NCBI RefSeq assembly: GCF_024166365.1
Contig: NC_064821.1
Span: forward strand, 55,021,093-55,085,092
DNA: 64,000 nucleotides
Reading direction: 5' to 3'
From: Elephas maximus indicus
Lineage: Eukaryota > Chordata > Mammalia > Proboscidea > Elephantidae
Shown one piece after another: positions 23,501-32,776 of this stretch. A program made the position numbers and the translations under genes. The notes below the pieces were generated by a model. That model was not told the DNA's origin. It ran no database searches and saw nothing but the letters and a program-made list of their open reading frames with translations. How positions within the stretch are numbered: position 1 is the first letter of the stretch; every line of letters begins with the position of its first letter.

Positions 23501-26500
23501 GTTGCCAGTTGGGCTGGACAGCATCAGCCTTCCCAAGCAAGCCCCAACCAGCCTCTCAGCCCAGCCTTCCCCTACCCACCTTGCAAACTTGAGACCTCAG
23601 GACCCTTGGTGGGGCCAGGAGGAAGAGGGAGGGAGGCAGGCAGGGGAGGACGCCTTCCAGCTGTTGGGACTCTACTGACCACCAGCTGTGTGACCCTGGG
23701 CTGGTTCCTGCCCTCTCTGGGCCCCGACTTCTCCACATAGCGTGAATTAGGTGGACCAGCCTCTCCGGATAGATCCCTTGTCCTGAGCTCACTTTTCCTG
23801 GATCCTCTGAACCACCTGCAGCCTCTGTTCCAGCTTGGGGATGGGAGGGAGACGGTGAATGGAGGACAGGGTCTCTTTAACCTGGGACGTGCCTGTTGCT
23901 AGCCATCTTAGAACACCATTCTCTCCTGTGTTGCCAGTGTCTACCTGCTGGGGGCACAGCAACAGTCCCCCCCCCGCCCCTCCCCCCTCCCCGTCACTCT
24001 CTCCCTGCCAGAGGAGGAACGGCAGAAGGGGCAGAAAAGCAGCTCAGGGCTGAGGCTCCCCCCTCACTCTGCAGGGCAGCAGAGCAAAAGCTCTGTACAG
24101 CCATCACTGTCTCCTCACATCCGCAATTGTCTGGGTCTTTGAATTAGGTCTGGTGGGGGGAAATACTGGGACCTTCAGAGGAGGGGAATGCTGGAGGAAC
24201 CTCCTGGTCATCTTGTCCAACTCCTGTCCCCAGGCTTGTCTGCAGCAGGCATTCTTCCCAGCCATGCAGGACTTGTGCCCTTGGAAGAAGCCTGTTGTAT
24301 TTTTTTTTATCACTATTATCATCATCATCATTTTCATGTTTTATGTACAGAGTACTTAACATAGTATCTGGCATGCAAAAAGTTCTCATTATAACAGCCG
24401 TGGAGCTCTGGTGGCAAAGTGGTTAAGAGCTCAAGTTGCTAACCAAAAGGTCAGCAGTTCGAATCCACCAGCCGCTCCTTGGAAACCCTATGGGGCAGTT
24501 TTATTCTGTCCTATAGGGTTGCTATGAATCAGAATCTACTCCACACAGGTAACAACAGCATAACAGCCATTATTATTATCATGGGGTCCCTGGGTTGTGC
24601 AAATTGTTGGCACACTCAACTGCTGACTGAAAGGTTGGAGGTTCAAGTCTGTCCAGAGGCACTTCAGAAGAAAGACCTGGCTGTCTGCTTCTGAAAAATC
24701 ATCCCTTGATTTTTGACACACACGGGCTCACCATGAGTTAGAGTCAACTTGATGGCAACTGGGTTTGTTTTTATATGTGTGTGTGTATATATGTATACAA
24801 AACTTGCCGTCGAGTCGATTCCGACTCATAGCGGCCATATAAGACAGAGTAGAACTGCCCCCGTAGGGTTTTCTAGGCTGTAATTTTTTTTTTTTTAATC
24901 TTCACAGGAGCAGATCACCAGGTTTTTCTTTCTGCGGAGCTGCAGGGTGGGTTCCAACCAACAACCTTTAAGTTGGCAGCCGAGCACTTAAGTGTTGCGC
25001 CACCAGGCCTCCTTAGTATTATAATAGTAGGGTGTATTAAGTGCTTACTGTGGGACAGGGTCTGTGTTAAGACTACTTGGATCATCCCTTTCAATCCTGG
25101 GTGCAGTCCTGTGAGATGGTCCTTTGATCTCTGTGACATAGATGGGCAAAGTGAGGTTTGGGGTGTCAGGCGACTTGGCCAGCATCACCCAGAGGTGGCA
25201 GAGCTGGGTTTTGGATGCAGGTCCATCTCAGCAGAGTTGATGTGACCACAGACCTTCAAGATCATCTTCCTTTAGGTTAACCCCAAAACCTGGAAGACCC
25301 TCAGCGTGAGGCCAGTGACCCAGAACCTGTGTCAGAGTCCAAGGCAAATGGCTGATATCTGCTCCTGGGGGGTCTCCTGGTAACAGCCGCTCCCCTTGTC
25401 ACCTCTTCTAGGAGTCCCCCACCTCCTGCCCCAGCACCTGGCCTCTCCCTACCCCCCCCCATCACCTCCCCTCAGGTGATTGATTGGCTGGCCCTGCTGC
25501 CAAGCCCTGCATTGCCCCCTGGGGGCCAAGCCTTCCTGAGATGGGGCCCAGCCCAGGTAATTGATTGACCCTTGATTGATGCAGGCTGCCGTTCAAGCTG
25601 CGGTTTGAGCTGTGGCCCGGCCAGGCCTGGGAGCTGCCAGAGACCAGGGGATCTGTAGCCCAAGTTTCTGTGCAAGTGTGGACACTTGATCTGCACTTCC
25701 TCTGAAACCGAGGACTCCTGGCTTAGAGAAACCAACATTGGCTTGAGCATTAAATAAAGCAGCGACTCAGAGAGGCCAGTGGGGCAGCTGAGAGAGCAGG
25801 CCGGGCATTGTGGGGAGGAGGTCTTTATCCCTGATGATTGGGGAAGTGCCCTCACCTCCGCAGCCCTTGTTCCCTAATCAGTCACATGGGGAAGTAATAC
25901 CTCCCAGCATCTGTGAGTGCAGGGACTGTAAAGAGAACATGCCTGGCACATAGCAGGAGCTTAATAAATGTCGTTAAATCTCATTATGGTGGTGGTGGGT
26001 GCAGTGGGATTTTGGTGTAGAATTCTCGCCTTCCATGTGGAAGACTCAGGTTCAATTCCCGGCCGATGCACCTGATTTACAGCCACCACCTGTCTGTCAG
26101 TGGAGGCTAGTGTGTTGCTATGATGCTGAACAGATTTCAGAGCTTCCAAACTAAGAGAAGGAAGAAAGGCCTGGCGATCTCTTCTGAACATCAGCCAGTG
26201 AAAGCTCTACAGATCGCAACGGTCCAATCCGCAACTGATCATGAGGATGGCTCAGGACTGGGCAGTGTTTCATTCTGTTGTGCATGGGGTCACCATGAGT
26301 CGGGGACTCAACAACAGCAGTTCACAACAACAATTACAACGACGTAATGGTGATAGCTGCTGTTTATTGAGCTAACCTGGGCCAGGCTTCTTGCTAAGGA
26401 ACTTAGTCAGTCCTCACAGTGAGCCTGTGAGTGGGGCCTCACTGCAGCAGGGGTTTTCAACCTCAGCACTGTTGACATTTGGAGCTGGTTAATTCTTTGA

Positions 26501-29500
26501 TGTGGGAGTGGCCCTGTGCATTGTAGGATGTTTAGCAGCATCCCTGGCCTCTACCTGCTGAATGCCAGTAGCACTGCCTACCCAGTCACGACAACCAAAA
26601 ATGTGTCCAGACATGGCCGAATGTCACTTGAGGGGAAAACTCACCGGGCTTGAGGGCTGCTGTATTATAGAGAGGCGGAGACGGACACTCACGCTGCGGA
26701 GCCTGTATCGGACCCAGGTAGAGCCTTTACCTTTCGTCCCTGACCCAAGGTGGAGCCCAAATGGAGAAAATGGTGGGGCTTTCTTTCCAGAGGGGCCCTG
26801 AGGTGGGGGTCCGGGTGGCTTGCCTCAGGAAAGATAGACTCCCTCACCAGACTGCTCCTCACTGGGCTGTTGCAAGCACCTGTTGCTGAAGGTCACAGAG
26901 CAGCTGCCCAGCCCCTTCACTGAGATGGAACGAGGAGTCTCCACTGGGCCCCTCACAAGGCCCCACCATTCATAGTAGAGGCTGGACTGTGGGAGTGTCG
27001 ACCTCCTGAGTCCCACAACCCACATCTTCTCACACCCGCTCCCCCAGCCAAGGCCACTGCCCACAGGGACCCCGGGCCCACCTGCACCACTTCTGTTCTC
27101 TCACCCTACTGTGGGGAGGAAGGCCTCAGGACCCTGTCGCTGCAGGCATCACCAGAGACCCATCTTTTCTGTGCTGCGTCACTTCCAACCACTGACTCAC
27201 TTGCTCGTGAACTATTTATACCCTTCACGCAAATGTTCCCCTCAGGGCTCCAGGCAGATGGCTGTGTTCTACTGGCAGCCCCAGGACACACACAGGGGTT
27301 GGGGGTGGGGAGCCTGGGCACAAAGCGAATGTGTGGCTTATGAACCCAGCAGACCTGGGGTGAAGCCCACCCACTGCTTTGTGACCTCGGGCAGATCACT
27401 TAACCTCTCTGAGCCACCACTGTAAAATAAGCCTGTCATGAGGAATAAGTAAAATAAAATATGTAAAGTTCCCGGCATAAAGACAGGTTTTAGTATGTGA
27501 GCGGAGTCCCTGGATGGAGCAAACGGTTGAGTGCTTGGCCATTAACCAGAAGGCTGGCAGTTGGAATCCACCCAGAGGTGCTTCAGAAGAAAGGCTTGGC
27601 ATTCTACTTCCGAAAGGGTACAGGCACTGAAAATCCTAGGTGCAGTTCTACTGTGAAACACAAGGGGTCACCATGAGTTGAAAATGACTCAACCGCAACT
27701 AGTTTCGTGTCTTTTTCTTTTAGTAAGTGGTCTCTTTTAGGAGTCCTGGTGATGCAGTGGTTAAAGTGCTTGACTGCTAACCGAAAGGTCAGCAGTTTGA
27801 AACCACCAGTGGCTCTGTGGGAGAAAGATGTGGCAGTCTGCTTCCACAGAGATCTACACCCTTGGAAACCCTATGGGGTCACTATGAGTTGGAATCAACT
27901 CCATAGCAGTGGGTTTGGTTTTGGGGTTTTACTAGGTGTGCATAGTCATGCAAAGCTTGTGTATAACTAGAGAAGAGGGCAGGGGACCAGCTGGCACTAA
28001 AGATGGTACAGGAATGAGATGTGTGTTCACGAAGGACCTCCTAGTCCTCAGGACCTAGGTTTCTGGAACTTGGCCCTCAGGGTCACACTACTGTCATCAA
28101 CACTGTTACCCTGCCAGCTTGAGAGCATGGGGACTATACAGGCTTCTTTGGGCATAGAAAGGCCCGTTTTACCAACCCTGAGATCACCCTCCCCAGTTGT
28201 ACCAAGAGACAGAGGCAAGACAGGTATTTGGTTAGCCTGACAAGCAGGGTCAGGCCGGGCTGTGCAGACAGTGCCCTCGTCCACCAGGCTGTGTGCTCCG
28301 GGCACCAGTGGGCAGCTCCCCAGCAAAGGAACCCAAGGAGACCAGTCAAGAGCAACACTGAGAAGCCGTCTGCCACCCCCACCCCCACCCCCATCCCTAT
28401 CACTGCCAGGAGTTGGTGGCAAAAGAAAAGAGAACTGAAGGCTGTGGGCCAGAGGCATTGTTACACCTAATCACTATTCAAGGCTGGGCCCTCCACCCAG
28501 CAGGTAGTATGTCCCGCCACGCCCCGCAGGTACCTTGCACAGAGTATTCTTGGGCACCCAGCTTTCCTGCCGCCAGCCTTTGCTCATGCTGTCGTCCTCC
28601 TGGAAAATTACAAGTGGGTCTCCCTCCTGTAAGCTCTGGCCCTGCCCTGTGACACGTGGTACCTTCTGCCTCCCTGTTCACATGTCAAAGGTAGAGACCT
28701 TATCTTAGACTTCAGTCATTCATTTATGAATCACTCATTCGACACTTGCCGAGCACCTACTGTGTGCTTTGTCTCCCATGCCCCAGTACCTAGCACCAAG
28801 GAGACCCTCAGTACAGAGGGTGCTGAGTGACAAAAGCTTCTTATTCCATGGAAACAGGCCAACTTTCACATCCATGTCACATCCTCTTTCCCAGTGGTTC
28901 TCAACTGGGGGTGATTTTGCCCCTCTGCTAGGGCCTTTTGGCAATATCTGAAGATATTTTTGATTCTCGTGACCGGGGAGGGCTACCAGCATCTGGTGGG
29001 TAAAGGCCAGGGATGCTGCTAAACATCCTACAATGCACAGGGCAACCCCACAACAAGAAATTATCCAGCCCCAGATGTCAACAGTGCTGAGGTTGAGAGA
29101 TCCTACCCCTGCCACTTGGGTGGGGACAAGATGTCCCTTGGGTGCCCGTGGAAATGCAAGCCATCTGGTCCCAGGGATAGTGCATGAATGCTAACATCAG
29201 AGCCCCCCACCCAGTCTGCACCCTGGGGTATCATGGATTCTTTCTGTCTGCTTGTTCATGTCATACTCAGTACAGAGGGGCTCTGATTTCAGCTTCCTCC
29301 TGTAGCAGGCTTGTCCACAAGTTAGCACTGTTCAACCTAGAGGAGGCTGCCAGGCCAGTTGATGAGTTCCCTGTCATCGAATGGAACCAAGCAGAAGCTG
29401 GGCCACATATAGGGACTCTGCCAGTTGGTGGGAGGTGCTCCTCCTCCCTGGTTCTTTGCATTCAGGCTATGACTGCTCTGGTCAGGTGTGTCTTAGTTAC

Positions 29501-32500
29501 CTGGTGCTGTCATAACACAAGTGGGTGGCTTTAAAAAACAGAAATTTGTTTTCTTAATTCTGGAGACTAAACATCCAAATCAGAGTCTTATCTATTTGAA
29601 TTCCTTCCTTCTTGGTAGCCCTGGGCGTTCCTTGGTTCCTTGGAGTTTCTTGACTTGTAAATGATCCTCACATGGCATCTGTTTTCCCCCATGTATGTGT
29701 GTATGTGTGTGTATCTCTGTGTCTGATCTCCTCTTTATAACTCAGAAGTGATTAGACTTAGGACCCAGCCTACTCAGTATTATCTAATTAACATAACAAT
29801 GAAAACTCCATTTCCAAACAGGCTTATATCCACAGGTATAGGGATTGGGATTCCAAACATATTTTAAGGGGACAGGAATTAATCCATAACAAGGTGTGAT
29901 GTGTGCAAGGGTGCCCTTAGGCTCTCTCTCTTTGCACCTGTAGGTATGATGCCGGCCGGGATGGTTTCATCGACTTGATGGAGCTAAAGCTCATGATGGA
30001 GAAACTCGAGGCCCCCCAGACCCACCTGGGCCTGAAAAACATGATCAAGGAGGTAGATGAGGACTTTGACGGGAAGCTCAGCTTCCGAGAGGTAAGCCTT
30101 GGCCCCGCCACGCCCCATCAGGGGCCACACCTCAGCAGTTGGTATCCCAGAGAGACTAAGCCAGCTGGCTGCTTCATCAGAGCCTGGGCATCCTAGAGCA
30201 GAAACTGAGGGGCTAAAGTGCCTTAAGTGAGAAGGAGGGGCAGCCGTTCCTTCATTCAGTGACCATTTATTGAGTGGCTACTGAATACCCAACCTTGTGC
30301 GGGCCCTGGGGTTACAGAGAAAAGTCCTGTGCTCCAAAGGTCCTGGGATGTAGAGGAAGAGACATGTAAAGAATAATATAACCCAATGCTGTGATTCGGG
30401 AGAAGAGGTGGGGACAGACAAAGGGATAGTACTGCGGGCCTGAGATGGGCCAGTCACCATGCTGGGTGCTGCACACTCCCTAACCTCATTTACTCCTCAC
30501 TCTGAGACAGGAACTCTGAGCAAGCCTGTTTTACATAGGAGAAAATAGAGGCTCAAGGAGAGCTAGCAACGGTACCAGGCCTCAGGCAGCATAGGGTTAA
30601 ATGCCAGGGGGCAGCATCTTAGAATAATTGAGGCTGAGCTGGGCCTTGGAGAAGAAGCGGGAAGCGTAGAAGAGGCAGGGGGAAAAGAAAAGTAGCAGGG
30701 GTCACTAGGAGGATGAGTTACAGGGGAGGAGGGTGTAGGCTGTTTAGGATAATGACTTGAAGTCAGGAAGACATGGGTTCAAATCCCCCTTCTGTTACTT
30801 CCTGGTGCTGAGACTTTGGGCAAGATTGTTCCCATCATGGAGTCTTCCTCATCCGCAAAATGGACACAATAGTAGCACCTTTAATACTCCATAAATGGAA
30901 TTCTTGGAGAGGATTAGTTTGGGGAACAGTAGGACACAAAGATAAAGGATAGGTCAAGATCATGTTGTCAAGATTCTCAGTGGAATTTAGAATTGGTTAG
31001 AGCTGTCCTTGCTTTGGGAATTCCCAGCAGAAACCCAGGATCCTAGGAGGGCAGAAGATGAATCATCTAACCTCCCATTGTACAGATGGGTAAATGGAGG
31101 CTCAGAAATGGAGGTGCACAGGGGCCTGCATAGGGACACAGAGCATGGAGGGGCAAGAACCCAGGCTCGCTGCCCTGTGAACACGGCCCCTTTTGTCCAG
31201 GGAAGACCTGAGGCTGGACCTGGGTGTGGCAGGGACTTTGACCCCTTTCCCCCTCTTCCTGACCCAAGTGTATCTCTCTCTGCCATAGTTCCTCCTGATT
31301 TTCCGCAAGGCAGCAGCGGGAGAGCTGCAAGAGGACAGTGGGCTCCACGTGCTGGCCCGCCTCTCTGAGATCGACGTCTCCACCGAGGGCGTCAAGGGGG
31401 CTAAGAGCTTCTTCGAGGCCAAGGTGAGGAGGGGGAGTCTGTACAGAGCCTGGGGCTGAGGGTACCATGACCCCAACTCGAGGGCATGAGTGTGGTCAGG
31501 GTACAGTGGGGCTCTGGGCTCACCTACACACTCTAGGGTTAGTGCAGACAGCAGGTGGGAGCTGATGCCCTGGTGAGGCCCTTGTAGTCCCTGACTTCTG
31601 TTCCCTCCCATTCCAGTCCTTTCCAGTCCCCCCCACCCCCACTCTCTCCCTGCCCAGGAAGGTGGATGAGGGATGTGTTCTCTTGAAGAGAGTGCGGGGC
31701 CATCTTGAGCTGTCCCACCCTAGGCACACAGAGCTACCACCCCAGAGGTCTGGGGCTTAAGAAGGGAGAGCTGAGAGAGAGCAGAGCAAGCCCAGAAACA
31801 CAGCTCTGAGACACCCACCCACCAGCTCCAGCCAAGAGGGAGCATCACAGGCCTCAAGGCAACTGTACACCAGCAGCCCCCAAACTCATTAGACCCAGAG
31901 TCTGCTCTCCCCTTAGAGCACACAGTTAGATGGAGGGGGCGAGTATGCTCTAGTGACTCCTGGGTTGTGCCCTTGTGTTCCTTGTTTCTCCCTCTTGCCA
32001 TGTTAAGCTAAGAATATTCTTTCCAAAGGCCACCTCTTAACCTCCATCTGGGCTTCCAAGTGTTGACGGAATGCGTTAGGATCCACCAGTGGCACCGGGT
32101 GTGTAGTTGGGCTTCCCAGGGCAGGAAACAGAATAAGGATAATGGTAACATCAGTAACTACCATTTATAGGACCCTTAAGACCTGGTTCGATTCCCAGCC
32201 AATGCAGCTCATATGCAGCCACCACCCCTCTGTCAGTGGAGGCTTGCGTGTTATTATGATGCTGACCAGGTTTCAGCCAATGAAAACTCTATGCATCACA
32301 ATGGTCGGATCTGCTACCAATCATGAGAATGGTGCAAGACCAGACAGCATTTTGTTCCATTGTTCGTGGAGTCACCATGAGTCAGGGGCTGATTTGACAG
32401 CAGCTCAAAACAACTACTGTGCATCAGCCCCTGAAAAGATGTTATTTCTTAATCCTCCCAACAAATCCATGAACTCGGAGTTATCGAGTGCTGGGTTGTA

Positions 32501-32776
32501 CATGGAGAAACTGAGGCTCAGAGAGGTGAACAAAGTGCCTGGCCCAGGGCCGAGCTAGTGAGGGCAGAGCCACGTGTATTGCCGGATGGAGGCAAGGAGA
32601 CCCTTCCAGCCCTGACTGCTGGGCCTCCCCCCACTGCACCCCAGGTCCAGGCCATCAATGTATCCAGCCGCTTTGAAGAGGAGATCAAGGCAGAGCAGGA
32701 GGAGAGGAAGAAGCAGGCTGAGGAGATGAAACAGCGGAAAGCAGCCTTCAAGGAGCTGCAGTCCACCTTCAAGTAG
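13806..32776 (+). CDS. EFHD2: EFHD2 (EF-hand domain family member D2, swiprosin-1), four coding exons
   Basis: CDS join: 13806-14110, 29944-30091, 31289-31423, 32645-32776 (720 bp, 239 residues plus TAG). All introns are GT-AG and the frame is intact. The protein is a cytosolic Ca2+-binding adaptor that binds actin filaments and modulates actin dynamics and immune-receptor signalling (family knowledge). Order: an Ala-rich disordered N-terminus (to about residue 75) containing QSPSRR, a proline/serine motif of the kind phosphorylated in this family; EF-hand loop 1 at 104-115 (DAGRDGFIDLME); EF-hand loop 2 at 140-151 (DEDFDGKLSFRE); a C-terminal Lys/Glu/Gln-rich coiled coil from about 200 to 239. 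It is one residue shorter than the human protein as I recall it (240), in the Ala run. The start was chosen for its near-perfect Kozak context (gccaccATGg) and family N-terminus. EFHD1 is excluded by the near-identity to EFHD2 throughout. Confidence 0.97.
15411..15437. repeat. Poly-G run
   Basis: A nearly unbroken G tract interrupted by one C. It could form a G-quadruplex, and is also prone to sequencing error. Confidence 0.9.
16143..16517. mobile_element. Tigger/mariner-like MITE with inverted repeats and TA ends
   Basis: The left end TACAAGCAGTCTCCATTACA and the right end (reverse complement TACAGGCAGTCCCCAGGTTA) are imperfect inverted repeats of about 25 bp starting at TA. There is no coding capacity. 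The TIR and TA target fit the TcMar-Tigger group. The family name is inferred from the terminus. Confidence 0.8.
16520..16725 (+). mobile_element. MIR
   Basis: Contains 'tctcatctaatcctcccagc', 'gaggcacagagaagttcag', 'taacttgccaaggccacac' and 'gatttgaacccaggcctgtg'. Confidence 0.85.
17658..17842 (-). mobile_element. AfroSINE
   Basis: Minus-strand copy: 'agttgttgagtccattcc', 'gtgtgtcagagtacaactgg', 'ggtgcctctgggtagac' and 'accatccagggactc'. Confidence 0.88.
18181..18515. repeat. Tandem duplication, two units of about 159 and 177 bp
   Basis: Unit 1 begins 'gtctgtacaatggtg' at 18,181 and unit 2 begins 'gtctgtacagtggcg' at 18,340. Both continue with 'gata/ggtacccactt.tcagg', 'gatgctggg.ac.aggaggt', 'cagtggagcctgga', 'cagcccaggg' and end near 'ctgtccatcc'. 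The units differ by scattered substitutions and one insertion of about 16 bp. Confidence 0.85.
18945..19168 (+). mobile_element. MIR, near complete
   Basis: Begins with the tRNA-like 'gtgtggtgcagtggtcaag' and box-B-like 'ggtttgaatccc', continues 'aagtcacttaaaccttcctg' and 'agggttgttgtaaactgc', and ends 'ctggcacatagtaagtgctt'. Confidence 0.9.
19856..20023 (+). mobile_element. AfroSINE with 10-bp target-site duplication
   Basis: 'ggggacccctggtggctcag' head, 'ggttggcagtttaaatctac' and 'actcaactggcaacaggttt' tail. TTTCTTTATT flanks the element at 19,846-19,855 and 20,024-20,033. Confidence 0.93.
20140..20325 (+). mobile_element. MIR
   Basis: 'gggcagtgaggtgggtactg', 'cagatgaggaaatcaaggc', 'gagtcacttgctcaaggtta' and 'ggcaggattcataccaggtc'. 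Confidence 0.8.
20950..21150 (+). mobile_element. MIR
   Basis: 'tccaggcactttgccacctg', 'attttacagctaagaaaact', 'gacttgtccagagatacac' and 'tgggtctgtctgactccatg'. Confidence 0.8.
21168..21314 (-). mobile_element. MER5A-like element
   Basis: 'acatcagcatcatccgagag', 'aggccccaccccagacctat', 'tgaatcagaatctgcatttt' and 'ccaggtgattcttgagcaca' match the reverse of MER5A. Confidence 0.8.
21655..21868 (-). mobile_element. AfroSINE
   Basis: 'gttgccatcacgtcaactct', 'atgtgtgtcagagtagaact', 'ggtgcctttgagtgaac' and 'accacccagggattcctg'. Confidence 0.9.
21920..21962. repeat. (CA)n microsatellite with CG-bearing variants
   Basis: Alternating CA with CATGCACGCA interruptions. Confidence 0.9.
22672..22841 (+). 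mobile_element. AfroSINE
   Basis: 'tttgaccctggtggtaaag', 'ccaaaaggtcgacagtttga', 'ccgctccttggaaaccctat' and 'gagtcagaatcaactcaacg'. Confidence 0.92.
22905..23150 (+). mobile_element. MIR
   Basis: 'gcatagtagttaaaagtatg', 'aggcctgggttccgttccc', 'ttggccaagtcatttcctct' and 'acctggcacatagcaagtgc'. Confidence 0.85.
24400..24559 (+). mobile_element. AfroSINE with 9-bp target-site duplication
   Basis: 'tggagctctggtggcaaag', 'ggtcagcagttcgaatcc', 'aaaccctatggggcagtttt' and 'gctatgaatcagaatctact'. ATAACAGCC lies at 24,391-24,399 and 24,560-24,568. Confidence 0.93.
24580..24770 (+). mobile_element. AfroSINE, second subfamily
   Basis: 'ggggtccctgggttgtgc', 'ggttggaggttcaagtctgt', 'ccagaggcacttcagaagaa' and 'cttgatggcaactgggtttg', followed by a TG/TA-rich tail to about 24,800. 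Confidence 0.9.
24797..25012 (-). mobile_element. AfroSINE
   Basis: 'cttgccgtcgagtcgattcc', 'agacagagtagaactgcccc', an internal T12 run, 'agcagatcaccaggttttt' and 'gcgccaccaggcctcctta'. Confidence 0.92.
25013..25240 (+). mobile_element. MIR
   Basis: 'ttaagtgcttactgtgggac', 'cttggatcatccctttcaat', 'gacttggccagcatcaccca' and 'gtggcagagctgggttttgg'. Confidence 0.8.
25991..26346 (+). mobile_element. Composite SINE: tRNA-Gly-derived head, RTE-derived tail
   Basis: The first 75 bases resemble tRNA-Gly. 'ttggtgtagaattctcgcc' matches the A-box/D-arm side, the anticodon loop reads cttccat (TCC, Gly), and 'ggttcaattcccgg' is the B box. A body with 'accacctgtctgtcagtgg' follows, then a tail ('ggctcaggactgggcagtg', 'ttctgttgtgcatggggtca') that matches the 3' end of the RTE at 39,520-39,621 and finishes in a CAA-rich repeat. 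A partial duplication (attatggtg / gtaatggtg) flanks it. It is not a functional tRNA, because the acceptor stem does not pair cleanly and the body continues far beyond it. Confidence 0.82.
26445..26657 (-). mobile_element. MER20-like hAT-Charlie element
   Basis: Reverse of the elements at 5122 and 28,892: 'ggttttcaacctcagcactg', 'gcattgtaggatgtttagc', 'agcatccctggcctctacct' and 'gacaaccaaaaatgtgtcc'. Confidence 0.78.
27330..27490 (+). mobile_element. MIR
   Basis: 'gtggcttatgaacccagcag', 'gggcagatcacttaacctct' and 'ataagcctgtcatgagga'. Confidence 0.75.
27505..27715 (+). mobile_element. AfroSINE, second subfamily
   Basis: 'ggagtccctggatggagc', 'aaggctggcagttggaatcc', 'acccagaggtgcttcagaag' and 'caaggggtcaccatgagtt'. 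Confidence 0.9.
27739..27938 (+). mobile_element. AfroSINE
   Basis: 'aggagtcctggtgatgcag', 'aaaggtcagcagtttgaaac', 'aaagatgtggcagtctgctt' and 'ggtttggttttggggtttt'. Confidence 0.92.
28892..29106 (+). mobile_element. MER20-like hAT-Charlie element
   Basis: 'cagtggttctcaactggggg' left end, 'aaaggccagggatgctgc', 'aaacatcctacaatgcacag' and right end 'gctgaggttgagagatcct'. Confidence 0.8.
29488..29897 (-). mobile_element. MaLR-like solo LTR (old ERVL-related repeat)
   Basis: Begins 'tgtcttagttacctggtg', continues 'aacagaaatttgttttctta', 'attctggagactaaacat', 'gattagacttaggacccag' and ends 'gacaggaattaatccataac'. The order matches the reverse complement of placental MaLR-type LTRs. No coding part is present. 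It ends about 45 bases before EFHD2 exon 2. Confidence 0.6.
29944..30091 (+). CDS. EFHD2: EFHD2 coding exon 2 (both EF-hand loops)
   Basis: The acceptor is ttgcacctgtag and the donor is gtaagc at 30,092. It encodes the end of Gln102 to Glu151, including loop 1 DAGRDGFIDLME and loop 2 DEDFDGKLSFRE, so both calcium loops are in one exon. 148 bp, ending in phase 0. Loop 2 has Gly at position 6, the canonical choice. My recollection of the human protein has Ser there, and Gly instead of Glu at residue 124. Confidence 0.97.
30092..31288 (+). other. EFHD2 intron 2
   Basis: 1.2 kb, gtaagc to ctgccatag. It contains MIR-like pieces at about 30,480-30,600 and 30,725-30,900 and an ancient repeat near 30,250-30,400. 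No additional exon is seen. Confidence 0.9.
31289..31423 (+). CDS. EFHD2: EFHD2 coding exon 3
   Basis: 135 bp, phase 0 at both ends: FLLIFRKAAAGELQEDSG... to SFFEAK (residues 152-196). This is the helix following EF-hand 2 and the linker. The donor is gtgagg at 31,424. Confidence 0.97.
31424..32644 (+). other. EFHD2 intron 3
   Basis: 1.2 kb, gtgagg to cccag. It carries the RTE-tailed SINE at 32,180-32,413 and short MIR-like patches on both sides of it. Otherwise unassigned. Confidence 0.9.
32180..32413 (+). mobile_element. tRNA-Gly/RTE-tailed SINE, head partly lost
   Basis: Starts at the B box ('ggttcgattcccagccaatg') and continues 'ccaccacccctctgtcagt', 'gatgctgaccaggtttcag', 'gcatcacaatggtcggatc' and an RTE tail with 'gttcgtggagtcaccatgag'. 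It aligns along its length with 26,050-26,346. Confidence 0.8.
32645..32776 (+). CDS. EFHD2: EFHD2 coding exon 4 and stop
   Basis: VQAINVSSRFEEEIKAEQEE to the end LQSTFK (residues 197-239), then TAG at 32,774-32,776. The high charge and heptad-like Lys/Glu/Gln pattern is the C-terminal coiled coil. The acceptor is ctgcaccccag. Confidence 0.97.
   Translation, partial: VQAINVSSRFEEEIKAEQEERKKQAEEMKQRKAAFKELQSTFK

Larger units (their letters stand above)
14111..29943 (+). other. EFHD2 intron 1 (15.8 kb)
   Basis: Starts gtgagt and ends cacctgtag. It holds CpG-island tail, a poly-G run, a Tigger-like MITE, many AfroSINEs and MIRs, two MER20-like elements, a 160-180-bp tandem duplication and one MaLR-like element. 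Each is listed separately. Stretches 14,500-15,400, 15,440-16,140, 16,730-17,655, 23,150-24,380 and 25,260-25,980 hold no repeat or exon I recognise beyond simple-sequence patches; many open frames there are GC-driven shadows. Confidence 0.9.

Noticed and set aside
25991-26070. tRNA-Gly gene
   Set aside because: The cloverleaf is imperfect and the sequence continues directly into a SINE body and an RTE tail.
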